Part shown: in pieces, positions 31,546 through 40,078 of the stretch
Layout of the letters: every line of letters begins with the position of its first letter
Numbering within the stretch: position 1 is the stretch's first letter
Assembly (NCBI GenBank): GCA_030431575.1
Contig: JAUIIS010000009.1
Location: 1 to 40,564 of the forward strand
Direction: 5' to 3'
DNA from: Acidimicrobiia bacterium
GTDB taxonomy: Bacteria; Actinomycetota; Acidimicrobiia; Acidimicrobiales; UBA8592
Length of the DNA stretch: 40,564 nt
Program-made: the position numbers and the translations under genes
Notes under the pieces: generated by a model
Databases searched by the model: none
The model's input: the letters and a program-made list of their open reading frames with translations, nothing else
What the model was told of the DNA's origin: nothing

Positions 31546-33843
31546 ATGACTGCTGTTCAGGGCTCAATTCTCGGCAACGCCGTGCTTCGCCGTGAAGATC
31601 CAACACTGCTTCGAGGCGAAGAAAAGTATTTCGACGACATGGCCATAGAGGGCGTTGGGTACCTGCACTTTGTGCGCTCCACCGTTGCTCACGCCACGAT
31701 CAACTCCATCGACACCAGCGAAGCCACCGACATGCCCGGCGTCATTGCGGTGTACACCGCCGACAACCTCGACCTCGCCCCTCACCTGGGTTTCCCCATG
31801 TTCCCGCCGCTCTTCGCCCGGCCCCTGCTGGCTAAAGGCAAAGTGCGTCTCGTTGGCGACATCATCGCTGCTGTGGTGGCAGAGACTCGCCAGGCGGCCG
31901 CGGATGCCGCAGAGACCATCTGGATGGACTTCGACCAACTCCCCGCGGTCATCGACCCTGAAGCAGCCCTCGAAGAAGGCTCGGCCCTGCTGTTTGAAGA
32001 ACATGGTTCAAACATGTGCTTCGAAACCGGGATCGGCCTCGAAGACGGCGACCCGCTCGAAGGCGCAGACCACATCGCCGAAGTCCGCATCGTCAGTCAA
32101 CGGCTCGCTGGCGTGCCAATCGAGAACAACGGCGCCATTGCCATCCCCGGCGACTCCCCCGCCATGACCCTGTGGTGCCCATCGCAGAACCCCAACGCAG
32201 TCCGCGACGCCGTAGCCCCAGCCCTAGGCCTCGACCCCGCCGACATGCGTTGCGCCGCACCAGCCGTCGGTGGCGGCTTCGGCCCCAAGGCTGGCGCATA
32301 CATTGAGTTCATTCTCACCTGCGCCATCGCCCGCGAGCTTGGCCAACCCATCAAATGGACCGAGACCCGCAGCGAAGACATGCTGTCGCTCTACCAGGGC
32401 CGCGGGATGACCATGTGGGGCAAGCTTGGCCTCACTAGCGAAGGCAAGATCGTGGGCCTCGACGCCGAGGTCATCGGCGAAGCTGGCGCCTACCCCGCTA
32501 TTGGCGGCTTCCTCACCGTATTCACCCAGACCATGATCCAGGGCGTCTACGACATCCCCAAGATCCGCTACCACGCACGCTCGGTGGCAACGAACACACC
32601 CGTAACCGCTGCTTATCGCGGTGCCGGACGCCCCGAAGCAACCCAGCTTCTCGAGCGGGTCATCGACGTCGCAGCCGACGAACTTGGCATGGACCCAACC
32701 GAGATTCGGCGCATCAACTTCTTGCAACCCGAAGACTTCCCGCTCACCACCCACGGCGGCGCTAACTACGACTGCGGCGAATACGAGAAATCGCTCGACG
32801 CTGTCATCGAAGCTGCCGATTACCCCGCGCTCCTGGCCGAACAAGCCAAACGTCGCGAATCCGGTGACACCAAGCAACTCGGCATCGGCGTATGCGCCTA
32901 CGTCGAAGTCACCGCGCCTGCTGGCCTGCACGTCGAGTACGGCGCAGTCGAGGTAGGCGAAGACGGCAAGGTCACCGCTCGGGTGGGCACCAGCGCTCAC
33001 GGCCAAGGCCACGTCACGGCGTTCTCCATGATTATCTCCGACATGCTCGGCGTACCCATGGAAGACATCACCATCTTGCAGTCCGACACCGACGACATCC
33101 CACGCGGTGCAGGCACCATGGGCTCACGTTCGCTTCAGACCGCCGGCTCCGCCGTGCACATCGCCAGCGAGACCGTGCTCGGCAAAGCCAAAGAGCTTGC
33201 CGCACACCTCCTCGAAGCCAACGCCGACGACATTGTGGTGGGCAGCGGCGGCCTCCAAGTTGCTGGCGTCCCCGCTAACACCGTCAGCTGGGCCCAGCTA
33301 GCCAGCGCCGCCAACGACGACGACAAACGACCGGCGGGTATGGACGCAGGCCTTGCGCACGAGCTCGACTTCGACGGCACCGACTCCACGTTCCCCTTCG
33401 GTGCCCACATTGCGGTGGTCGAGGTCGACACCGAAACAGGTGGGGTCACCATGGTCCGCCACATTGCGGTCGACGACTGCGGCAAGATCCTCAACCCCAT
33501 GTTGGTCACCGGCCAACAACACGGTGGTATCGCCCAAGGTGCAGCCCAAGCCCTCTACGAAGGCGTGTTCTTCGACGAAGAAGGCAACCCACTCAGCGGC
33601 AACCTTATGGACTACGCAATCCCTGCGGCGTCCGAGCTGTGCTCATTCGAGACGTCCAACACCGAAACCCCTAGCCCCCGCAACCCACTGGGTGCAAAGG
33701 GTATTGGCGAGTCCGGCACCATTGGTTCAACCCCAGCGATCCAAAACGCTGTGGTCGACGCGGTTTCGCACTTGGGTGTCAAGCACATCGACATGCCACT
33801 CACCGCAATGACGGTGTGGAGCGCCATTCAAGAAGCCCGCTAA
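31546..33843 (+). CDS. Molybdenum hydroxylase large subunit, CoxL type (form II)
   Basis: The 765-residue protein belongs to the xanthine oxidase/CO dehydrogenase large-subunit family. Substrate-site motif AYRGAGR (356-362) marks the form II type; true CO dehydrogenases have AYxCSFR. Other signatures are the molybdopterin-binding VGGGFGPKAGAYIE (241-254), GTSAHGQGHVTAF, GTMGSRSLQTAGSAVH and the C-terminal GAKGIGESGTIGS with the catalytic Glu. It is complete, yet no medium (FAD) or small (2Fe-2S) subunit gene is nearby. The ATG at 31546 has a GGGGAG ribosome binding site at 31531-31536. CO oxidation should not be assumed. Confidence 0.9.
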   Translation: MTAVQGSILGNAVLRREDPTLLRGEEKYFDDMAIEGVGYLHFVRSTVAHATINSIDTSEATDMPGVIAVYTADNLDLAPHLGFPMFPPLFARPLLAKGKVRLVGDIIAAVVAETRQAAADAAETIWMDFDQLPAVIDPEAALEEGSALLFEEHGSNMCFETGIGLEDGDPLEGADHIAEVRIVSQRLAGVPIENNGAIAIPGDSPAMTLWCPSQNPNAVRDAVAPALGLDPADMRCAAPAVGGGFGPKAGAYIEFILTCAIARELGQPIKWTETRSEDMLSLYQGRGMTMWGKLGLTSEGKIVGLDAEVIGEAGAYPAIGGFLTVFTQTMIQGVYDIPKIRYHARSVATNTPVTAAYRGAGRPEATQLLERVIDVAADELGMDPTEIRRINFLQPEDFPLTTHGGANYDCGEYEKSLDAVIEAADYPALLAEQAKRRESGDTKQLGIGVCAYVEVTAPAGLHVEYGAVEVGEDGKVTARVGTSAHGQGHVTAFSMIISDMLGVPMEDITILQSDTDDIPRGAGTMGSRSLQTAGSAVHIASETVLGKAKELAAHLLEANADDIVVGSGGLQVAGVPANTVSWAQLASAANDDDKRPAGMDAGLAHELDFDGTDSTFPFGAHIAVVEVDTETGGVTMVRHIAVDDCGKILNPMLVTGQQHGGIAQGAAQALYEGVFFDEEGNPLSGNLMDYAIPAASELCSFETSNTETPSPRNPLGAKGIGESGTIGSTPAIQNAVVDAVSHLGVKHIDMPLTAMTVWSAIQEAR

Positions 33844-33910
33844 AGCGCTGCTCAGTCATTGCTGGTCGCCGGAATGCACCGAGTGGGTGCGAGCGGCCAA
33901 GGATCAGATT

Positions 33911-33952
33911 CGACGCCGTCGCTGCATTGCAGTGGCGGCGTCGTTTCGGTTT
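33911..33952 (+). terminator. Intrinsic terminator after the CoxL-type gene
   Basis: CGACGCCGTCGCTGCA (33911-33926) pairs with 33928-33943 in a stem of about 16 bp with two G-T pairs, followed by TTTCGGTTTT. It lies 67 nt after the stop and between convergent genes. Confidence 0.75.
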
Positions 33953-33999
33953 TCGGGTGACGATGCAGCTGCGCCCCCGACGCGGTCGAGGACGGCCGC

Positions 34000-34566
34000 T
34001 TAGACGGCGGCGTCGGCCAGCCCGCTACGGATTGTCTGTTCTCCGGAGTGATAGGCGTGGTCCATGCTTGCCTGGCGCATCTGGTTGACACCAACAACGG
34101 CGCCAAGTCCTTCGACGATGACCTCGCCGGCTACATCGAAGTGAGCCGCGAGCACGTCGATGTCTACCCGACGGAAGCCCACCACAGGGCCATTCGGGTT
34201 CCCACGAAGGCTCCGGATCAAATGAACGAACGCTTCCAGCATGTCGCCCATGACGGCACTTTGCGCGTGGACTCGGGCATCGTCGACAGCTACCCAGTCG
34301 GGACCGATCTCCACCGGCTCGTGTTTGGGATAGATGGTGGTCATGTCCACGTCGTAAGACAACGCTATGGCGTTGACCTTTTCGCGGTCGGCAATGGGGC
34401 CCGCCCCGGCCTCGAACGCCTTGGCGGTAGCGGGGTCGAGATCAGCGTCTTGAACCAGCCGGTCGATGGTGGTGCCAAGGTCGGCGCGCTTGCGGCGCAA
34501 CACCTCAGCAAAGCGGTCGGCAAAAGCCTGCTGCCGTGAGTGTCCTAGATTTTCGTTGTCCGCCAT
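34000..34566 (-). CDS. XRE-like helix-turn-helix protein
   Basis: The 188-residue protein begins with a probable helix-turn-helix region (FADRFAEVLRRKRADLGTTIDRLVQDADLDPATAKAFE spans 15-52), resembling Cro/CI-type domains. The C-terminal part has two helical segments with HAQSAVMGDMLEAFVHLIRSL and is unlike known ligand domains. It is a candidate regulator of nearby genes, for instance pyrC upstream or the CoxL-type gene, but the sequence gives no direct link. A GGAG ribosome binding site lies about 8 nt before the ATG at 34566. Confidence 0.6.
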   Translation of the reverse strand: MADNENLGHSRQQAFADRFAEVLRRKRADLGTTIDRLVQDADLDPATAKAFEAGAGPIADREKVNAIALSYDVDMTTIYPKHEPVEIGPDWVAVDDARVHAQSAVMGDMLEAFVHLIRSLRGNPNGPVVGFRRVDIDVLAAHFDVAGEVIVEGLGAVVGVNQMRQASMDHAYHSGEQTIRSGLADAAV

Positions 34567-34699
34567 CTGCTGCTCCGATCGCACGTGACCACGTCCAGTT
34601 GTGCTCGGACGCAGCTTGAGGTTCTTCCCCACCCTTTCCTTCGGCGCAATCCGGAACAAAGTTGAGCAACGCGAGCCGCCAGTTGCTCAGAACCAACCG

Positions 34700-35749
34700 C
34701 TAGGCGACGGCCTCGATGTGCCAGAGCCGGGCCTCTTCGACCCCAAAGAAGACGACTTCCTCGCCGCTGCTGGTTCGCAAACGCTCGGGAATGGTGTCTT
34801 GGGCTTCCCGCCGGGTGAGGCGCAGCTGGTCTACCGAAGGCGGCACCCCGTAGACCGCGGCCCCGTTTAGCGAAACGAACTTTCCAAGCTCTTCAAGGGC
34901 TTCTTGTTGGTGGAAAACCTCGGCAACAACTTCAAGACCGTACGGGGCGTTGAATACGCCGGCCGCAACATTTGGGCCGTACTTTGCCGTGGTTGGGTGG
35001 GGGGCCGAGTCGGTGCCAAGGAAGAACTGGCCGTCGCCACTCACCGCTGCTTCAACCAAGGCGTCACGGTCTGCAGCGGTGTTGAGCACAGGCTTGCAGT
35101 ACAGGTCGGGCTTCATGCCAAACGCCAACAAGTCGGCCCGTTCTCGGCTGAGATGGTGCGGGGTGATCGAGGCCACCACGTTTGGGTTGCTTCGCACGAA
35201 CTCCACACCAGCAGCGGTAGATACATGCTCAAGCGTCACGCCCAGCTTTGGGTGGCGTGCACAAACCGCAGCCAGATGATCGTCCAAAAACGCGGCTTCG
35301 CGGTCGAACAAGTCGACGTCTGACCGAGTGGACTCGGCATGCACCAAAAGCTGGGTGTTCCACTCCACGAGACGGCCAAAAAGTTCGTCGAACTCACCCA
35401 GGTCGCCTTTGGCCTGGTCTGAGTTGGTGGTGGCGCCTGGCGGGTAGAACTTGACGGCCCTTACGATCCCAGCCTCGATACCTCGGCCCAGGTCGTCAAG
35501 ATCCAGATCATGCGATACGAACAGCGTCATCTGCGGCTGGAAATGCGACAACGCGGCTGGAACGCGATTGAGGATGCGTCGGCGGTACGCGTCAGCTTGA
35601 GCTGTGGTTTGTACCGGCGGGCGCAGGTTCGGCATGACCATGCCGTAACGAAACCAGCGTGCGGTGTGCTCCACCACCGCAGCCAACATGTCGTCGTCGC
35701 GCAAATGCACGTGCCAGTCATCGGGCATGGGTATTTCGACAGATGCCAT
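34700..35749 (-). CDS. pyrC: Dihydroorotase, class II (E. coli PyrC type)
   Basis: This enzyme closes carbamoyl aspartate to dihydroorotate in pyrimidine synthesis. The 349-residue protein has the two-zinc site of the class: DWHVHLRD (His13, His15), Lys100 in VKFYPPGATTNS (the carboxylated lysine), His137 in LLVHAE, His175 in EHVST and Asp247 in GTDSAPH. Length and motifs match the E. coli-like class II, not the class I enzyme usual in actinobacterial pyr operons. No other pyrimidine gene is in the window. Confidence 0.93.
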   Translation of the reverse strand: MASVEIPMPDDWHVHLRDDDMLAAVVEHTARWFRYGMVMPNLRPPVQTTAQADAYRRRILNRVPAALSHFQPQMTLFVSHDLDLDDLGRGIEAGIVRAVKFYPPGATTNSDQAKGDLGEFDELFGRLVEWNTQLLVHAESTRSDVDLFDREAAFLDDHLAAVCARHPKLGVTLEHVSTAAGVEFVRSNPNVVASITPHHLSRERADLLAFGMKPDLYCKPVLNTAADRDALVEAAVSGDGQFFLGTDSAPHPTTAKYGPNVAAGVFNAPYGLEVVAEVFHQQEALEELGKFVSLNGAAVYGVPPSVDQLRLTRREAQDTIPERLRTSSGEEVVFFGVEEARLWHIEAVA

Positions 35750-35853
35750 GACCGAATGCTTGCAGATTGTGTGCCCCTCCGGGTGGTTGCTTACCGCAAC
35801 AGGGCGAACGCGGCTGAGCGGTCCTACTGGCCAGCAGCAAGACCGCCCACCGT

Positions 35854-37209
35854 TTAGTTCGCTACATCTGCGGGAACCCAGCTGCCGTGGAAACCAAAAG
35901 GCACCCGTGGCAGATGGACTGCGGCCACCGGCTCTGCGTCCATGGTTGCTGCGTCAAAGACCACGAAGTCGCTGGTTTCGGTTTCGGCGTCGTAGACGTA
36001 GGTCATGAGGTAGCCGTCGTCTTCGTTAGCCGAGCCCTCCGCAGGCACAAAGACAGGCTCGCCAGGGATGCGGCCCTTACCGAGCTCGATTGAGATCTGT
36101 GTGCCCTCTTGGCGGTCGTACTTGAGCAGGGCTCCCTCGGAATCTCGATGATCCTCTGAGCCTCGTTCGGTTGGCATCGCCATCAGGTACCCGTAGCGGT
36201 GCTTCTTGCCAATGACGCTGTCGGCTACGCGTGGAAACTCGCCCGGGCGGTCATCGATCTGTTCTTCGTGGACCTTGCCAGTTTCGGTGTTGATGGTCCA
36301 GCGCCACAGCATTGGTGACGGGAAGTCCATTGGGCCGTCTCGCCAGATATGGGAGAACCGAGCGACGTCGAGAACGATGTTGTTGCCGTCTTCGTAAGAG
36401 TTGAGCGGGTGGAACACGTAGCAGGGATCGATGTCGAACCACGTCACGTCGGCATCGGTTCCGGTGCGAGGCATCACACCGAGGCGAGACGGGTAGTCGT
36501 CGTCCCAAGCAATGGGCATCTCGCCTTTCATGGCGAGCTCGAGGTCAAACACCGCAGGTAGATCCATGAAGATCACGTTGTTCTCGGTGACGTTGAAGTC
36601 GTGCATCATGGTGGGGCCACCCACCGTGATGGGTGTTGACTGCACCAGCTCGCCTTCGGCCGACACCCGAAGGTAGGTGAGGTATGGCTCCATGAAGTAA
36701 TAGCCGAACGCCAGCATTTCGCCGGTGGTTGGGCAGATCTTTGGGTGCGCAGTAAACGAACCGGTGAGTTTGCCGCCAAAGTCGGTGGGGCCAACCGTGT
36801 TGAGATCGCCATCGAGGATGTAGGGGAAATGCCCTTCCTCGAGCGCATAGAACTTGTTGGCGTGGCCCACCACATGGGTATTGGCCTTCGACGACGCCAT
36901 GTCGCCCAAGCTGGCATCGAGATCAATGACGTCTTTGTCGGGGTTGGCCACAAACGGGGTTTGCACATAGCGGTTGCGGTACCACTGAGCCTCGCCATCA
37001 CGAAGGCGCACACCGTGGATCATGCCGTCACCCAAGAACGGGTGATCGCTCATGCCGGTAATGGGGTTCGCTCCGTTACGGAGATAACGACCGTCTAGCT
37101 CTTTGGGGAGCTGCCCAGTGACGTCGAGGTCGGTGATGGTGCGCTCTTCAGCCACCGGAGCGTTGTTGCCCCTGAGATGCTGTGGAAGCTCTGATTCTGT
37201 TGCAGTCAT
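35854..37209 (-). CDS. Carotenoid oxygenase family protein
   Basis: The 451-residue enzyme is a seven-bladed-propeller dioxygenase that cleaves carotenoids, apocarotenoids or stilbenes. The four iron-binding histidines are visible: His155 (TAHPK), His203 (MMHDF), His267 (VFHPLN) and His441 (FHGSW). DGRYLRNGANPI and FLGDGMIHGVRL are family signatures near the N-terminus. No carotenoid synthesis genes are in the window. The ATG at 37209 is favoured over an upstream in-frame ATG because MTATESELP leads directly into the conserved region. Confidence 0.93.
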   Translation of the reverse strand: MTATESELPQHLRGNNAPVAEERTITDLDVTGQLPKELDGRYLRNGANPITGMSDHPFLGDGMIHGVRLRDGEAQWYRNRYVQTPFVANPDKDVIDLDASLGDMASSKANTHVVGHANKFYALEEGHFPYILDGDLNTVGPTDFGGKLTGSFTAHPKICPTTGEMLAFGYYFMEPYLTYLRVSAEGELVQSTPITVGGPTMMHDFNVTENNVIFMDLPAVFDLELAMKGEMPIAWDDDYPSRLGVMPRTGTDADVTWFDIDPCYVFHPLNSYEDGNNIVLDVARFSHIWRDGPMDFPSPMLWRWTINTETGKVHEEQIDDRPGEFPRVADSVIGKKHRYGYLMAMPTERGSEDHRDSEGALLKYDRQEGTQISIELGKGRIPGEPVFVPAEGSANEDDGYLMTYVYDAETETSDFVVFDAATMDAEPVAAVHLPRVPFGFHGSWVPADVAN

Positions 37210-37324
37210 TGGGTTTCCCCCGAGGTTGCCAAGAAGCGGTTCGGAACCCACTGTTCCGATGCCATGGCGCAGAGCCTAGTCTGTGCGCGCCAAACGAGCC
37301 CGGCCCAATGCCGCCGAGCAGGGT

Positions 37325-38425
37325 TCAGCCCAAGATGATGTTCTGAGCGCCGTGCTGCAAGATTGCGTCCTGGGCCCGTTCGATCACGTTGGTCCACAGC
37401 GTCATGGCGCGCTCGCTGCTGACATCGAGACTACCCACCGCAAATACCGGAATAACCCAGCCGTAGATGAGGCCGGTGCGGTAGTCGGCCACAAACGTTT
37501 CGAAGTCGTAGCCAGAAGCGCCAGCCTCGATGAGCCGTGCATGGTACGTGGCCAGCAGGTCGTCTTCGTTTGCCCGGCGATCTTCGATCGACAGGTTTTG
37601 GCTCAAGAAGTACGCAACGTCGGCAGCTCCGCCGCCCTTGCTAATGGACTGCCAGTCGATAACCACCACGGTCCCGTCTGGCTCGAAAAACAAGTTGTCG
37701 GCTCGGTAGTCGAAGTGCACCAAAGTGTGGGGCATCGCGGCCAACGCATCGAGCAACCCGGGCTGCGCTGCGGTGTAGGCATCGGCAGCGGGCATCATCT
37801 CTGGCAACACTGCAGACCCAAAGACTTCCTTGAATCCGGGAAGCGACGCTTCGTAGATGGCTTGGCCATTCTTGTTCAGCGCACCGTTGATTGGCGGTAC
37901 GAACGGAGCGTTCTCGAGCCCCGCACCATTCCAGAACCGCGCGTGGTGTCCAGCCAAACCAACCAAGGCCGCTTCGGCCTGGTCGACGCTCACGCCTGCA
38001 ACTTGGTCGCCTAGGGTCAGCGAAGACAGGTCTTCGAGCAGCATGAGATATTGCTCCTCAACCGCTTCGTCTTCGGACGTTTCGCACAAGACGTAGTAAG
38101 CCTCAGGGGTGCGCAGTGGCGTCGAGGCAGCGAGCTCGCTGTAGAAGCGATGCTCGCGTTCATACACCCGGGTTGGGCGCATCATGGCTTTGATCTCAGG
38201 CGATGCCGTTGGGAACTTGACAATCATGGCCGCAGGCAGGTCGGTGACGTCGTCGCTGTAGGTGAGCTCCAGTTTCCCCACCTCGCCCATGAAACCCACG
38301 CCAGCTGCGGCCGGGTCGGTGCTGACAGCGGTGACGCTGCCCGTGGAGAGCCCTCCGCTTGAGCGCAACGCGCTGGTGAGCCACTCGGCGGTGATGTCAG
38401 ATGTCGTGGTTGGCACAGTCGTCAT
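37325..38425 (-). CDS. APH-fold small-molecule kinase
   Basis: The 366-residue protein has the aminoglycoside phosphotransferase/choline-kinase fold. It has a nucleotide-site lysine in AAMIVKFP (Lys70), the Brenner motif HFDYRADN (His237, Asp239, Asn244) and the metal-binding Asp257 in VIDWQS. The sequence around YLMLLEDLSS and the length resemble the ecdysteroid-kinase-like branch found in metabolic clusters. Drug resistance is unlikely; the substrate is unknown. A TACGAT box 7 nt upstream supports the ATG at 38425. Confidence 0.85.
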   Translation of the reverse strand: MTTVPTTTSDITAEWLTSALRSSGGLSTGSVTAVSTDPAAAGVGFMGEVGKLELTYSDDVTDLPAAMIVKFPTASPEIKAMMRPTRVYEREHRFYSELAASTPLRTPEAYYVLCETSEDEAVEEQYLMLLEDLSSLTLGDQVAGVSVDQAEAALVGLAGHHARFWNGAGLENAPFVPPINGALNKNGQAIYEASLPGFKEVFGSAVLPEMMPAADAYTAAQPGLLDALAAMPHTLVHFDYRADNLFFEPDGTVVVIDWQSISKGGGAADVAYFLSQNLSIEDRRANEDDLLATYHARLIEAGASGYDFETFVADYRTGLIYGWVIPVFAVGSLDVSSERAMTLWTNVIERAQDAILQHGAQNIILG

Positions 38426-38432
38426 GGCCGAG

Positions 38433-38438
38433 ATCGTA
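38433..38438 (-). promoter_or_regulatory. -10 box of the APH-fold kinase gene (leaderless)
   Basis: TACGAT on the minus strand ends 7 nt before the ATG at 38425, the same arrangement as at 3901. Confidence 0.45.
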
Positions 38439-38525
38439 AACCATTCTGTGGGATGGCCCACAACAGATCTTGCAGAGCAGGTTTTCACCAACCGACCTCG
38501 GCGGCTACCGAGCCCCGACCTGAGC

Positions 38526-38531
38526 TATTCT
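38526..38531 (+). promoter_or_regulatory. -10 box of lipoprotein gene (leaderless)
   Basis: TATTCT ends 6 nt before the ATG at 38538, with no ribosome binding site in between. Confidence 0.45.
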
Positions 38532-38537
38532 GTGCGC

Positions 38538-39173
38538 ATGAAACAACTATGGCGGATGGTTCTGGCGGCATTAGTGCTTGGGGTTCTCGCAACCTCGTGT
38601 GGAGACGATGACGATGCGTCCACAACGTTGGAGTCGGGCGAGTCCCAAGACGCAGCAACCAGTGACCCCACCGAAGGTGACGGGACCAACGAGGCGGCGG
38701 GTACCGAGCCCAACGCCGAGGAGGCACCAGACGAAGGTGATGCCGCCGAAGAGCGTGAACCCGAACAAGAACAAGAACCGGGCGACACCGACGAAGCAAT
38801 CGCCGGTCCCGCTGGCCAAGGCAACGCGACCTTAGAGCTAGACAACGGCGATACTTTCGAGTTCTCCATCCTCTGCAGTCTGCAACCCCAAGAAGCTGCC
38901 GGATCGGAGATCTTGTTTACTGTGGTCTCCTATGACGACCCCTACAACCTCGACATCACCCAGTTTGGGGCCGAGTCATTTGGTGGCGCCGCCAACATCA
39001 GCGTCTACGACTCAACCACCTACGACACAGTATGGGAGTCCAACTCGATGTTTGGCAACGACATCGAGCTCTCGCTCGACGCCAACACGGTAACTGGCGA
39101 AGGGACTTTCTTCGAAGGAGACGCCGTCACCGGTGACGGTGTACAAGGCCGAGTCGAAGCCAACTGCAGCTGA
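38538..39173 (+). CDS. Acidic lipoprotein with Glu/Asp-rich linker
   Basis: The 211-residue product has a lipoprotein signal peptide (lipobox LATSC, Cys21) and a very acidic low-complexity linker to about residue 92. A small beta-rich domain of about 115 residues follows, starting NATLELDNGDTFEFSILC. Cys113 and Cys210 near its two ends could form a disulfide. No known family is apparent. It stops 1 nt before the convergent 2OG oxygenase gene's stop. Confidence 0.8.
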   Translation: MKQLWRMVLAALVLGVLATSCGDDDDASTTLESGESQDAATSDPTEGDGTNEAAGTEPNAEEAPDEGDAAEEREPEQEQEPGDTDEAIAGPAGQGNATLELDNGDTFEFSILCSLQPQEAAGSEILFTVVSYDDPYNLDITQFGAESFGGAANISVYDSTTYDTVWESNSMFGNDIELSLDANTVTGEGTFFEGDAVTGDGVQGRVEANCS

Positions 39174-39174
39174 T

Positions 39175-40017
39175 TTAGCGCTCCCCGCGAAGCTCGGCAA
39201 TACGTTCTGCGAGGAACGACGATGCGGTGCGACCATCGGCCAGCACAACGTCGTTGGCCGGATGCAAGAAGAGCGGCAGCGCCATTCGGGCAACTCGAGC
39301 GCCGGGGCCTGTGGGGTTGACGACCCGATGCGTCGTGGCCGGGTAGTAACCCCTGCTCGCAATATCGAGCATCTCGCCCCCGTTGACCGCCAACGATTCG
39401 GGGTCACACGGAACCGGGAACCAGGTGCCGTCGGCTCGCAAGAGTTCGAGCCCTGGTTCGTTCGAGGCGGGCAAGACCGTTAAGAGATTGATGTCTTCGT
39501 GGGCGGCCGCGCGCACCGCGCCGTCGGGAATGTGGTCGGGCAGAGGCGGGTACCGCAGGATGCGCAACAGGTTCTGTGTACTGCCGTCGAGCATCTTCGC
39601 CAACGGCATCGAGAAGCGCTCGCTGACCTCGGGTGGGGTCTCCTGCTCAACCCAACGCAGCAGAGTCAGCGCTACTGAAGTTGCGGCTTCGCGGTACTCC
39701 ATGGCTGCTTGGGAGACTTCATCTGGATAGACCGACCAGTCGTAGACATGGAAGAACTCTTTGAGGTCTCGGACCGACTCGCCCTTGGCCGTCTCTGAAA
39801 CTGTCTGAGGAAACCAGCCAACACGCCCCTCGGGGTCGGGCCCGTATTTGTCGACCTCGGACGAGTCGAACAACGCACCCCACTCTTGATGGATCTTGGT
39901 GACTAGGTCCCAGTTCAGCGGGTGATTGACAACGACGGCGAAACCCGTTGAGCGCAAGCTCTCGGTGAAGCGCTTCGGCGCATCGTCAGCGGCAAAATCT
40001 ACGACATCTACATCCAC
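39175..40017 (-). CDS. 2-oxoglutarate/Fe(II) oxygenase, isopenicillin N synthase-like
   Basis: The 280-residue protein has the double-stranded beta-helix iron site HED-(54)-H (His173, Asp175, His230). An Arg about eleven residues after His230 lies in RVARMALPLF and likely binds 2-oxoglutarate. The N-terminal part with STGFAVVVNHPL is typical of the isopenicillin N synthase-like group, whose members hydroxylate small molecules. I chose the GTG at 40017, which has a TACGGT box 6 nt upstream; an ATG at 40080 would overlap the divergent gene's start. Confidence 0.85.
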   Translation of the reverse strand: MDVDVVDFAADDAPKRFTESLRSTGFAVVVNHPLNWDLVTKIHQEWGALFDSSEVDKYGPDPEGRVGWFPQTVSETAKGESVRDLKEFFHVYDWSVYPDEVSQAAMEYREAATSVALTLLRWVEQETPPEVSERFSMPLAKMLDGSTQNLLRILRYPPLPDHIPDGAVRAAAHEDINLLTVLPASNEPGLELLRADGTWFPVPCDPESLAVNGGEMLDIASRGYYPATTHRVVNPTGPGARVARMALPLFLHPANDVVLADGRTASSFLAERIAELRGER

Positions 40018-40023
40018 GGACCT

Positions 40024-40029
40024 ACCGTA
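40024..40029 (-). promoter_or_regulatory. -10 box of the 2OG oxygenase gene (leaderless)
   Basis: TACGGT on the minus strand ends 6 nt before the GTG at 40017. The intervening AGGTCC could alternatively be a weak ribosome binding site. Confidence 0.4.
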
Positions 40030-40064
40030 GCGTCGCCCGCTGCCAACGGGTAGGGCTTCTGCGG

Positions 40065-40070
40065 TACCGT
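40065..40070 (+). promoter_or_regulatory. -10 box of the M23 peptidase gene (leaderless)
   Basis: TACCGT ends 8 nt before the ATG at 40079 in the 61-nt gap to the divergent oxygenase gene. Confidence 0.4.
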
Positions 40071-40078
40071 CGAAGCTC

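Noticed and set aside
33848-33858. Recurrence of CTGCTCAGTCA, part of the operator-like site, just after the CoxL-type stop
   Set aside because: The second half-site is missing; probably chance.
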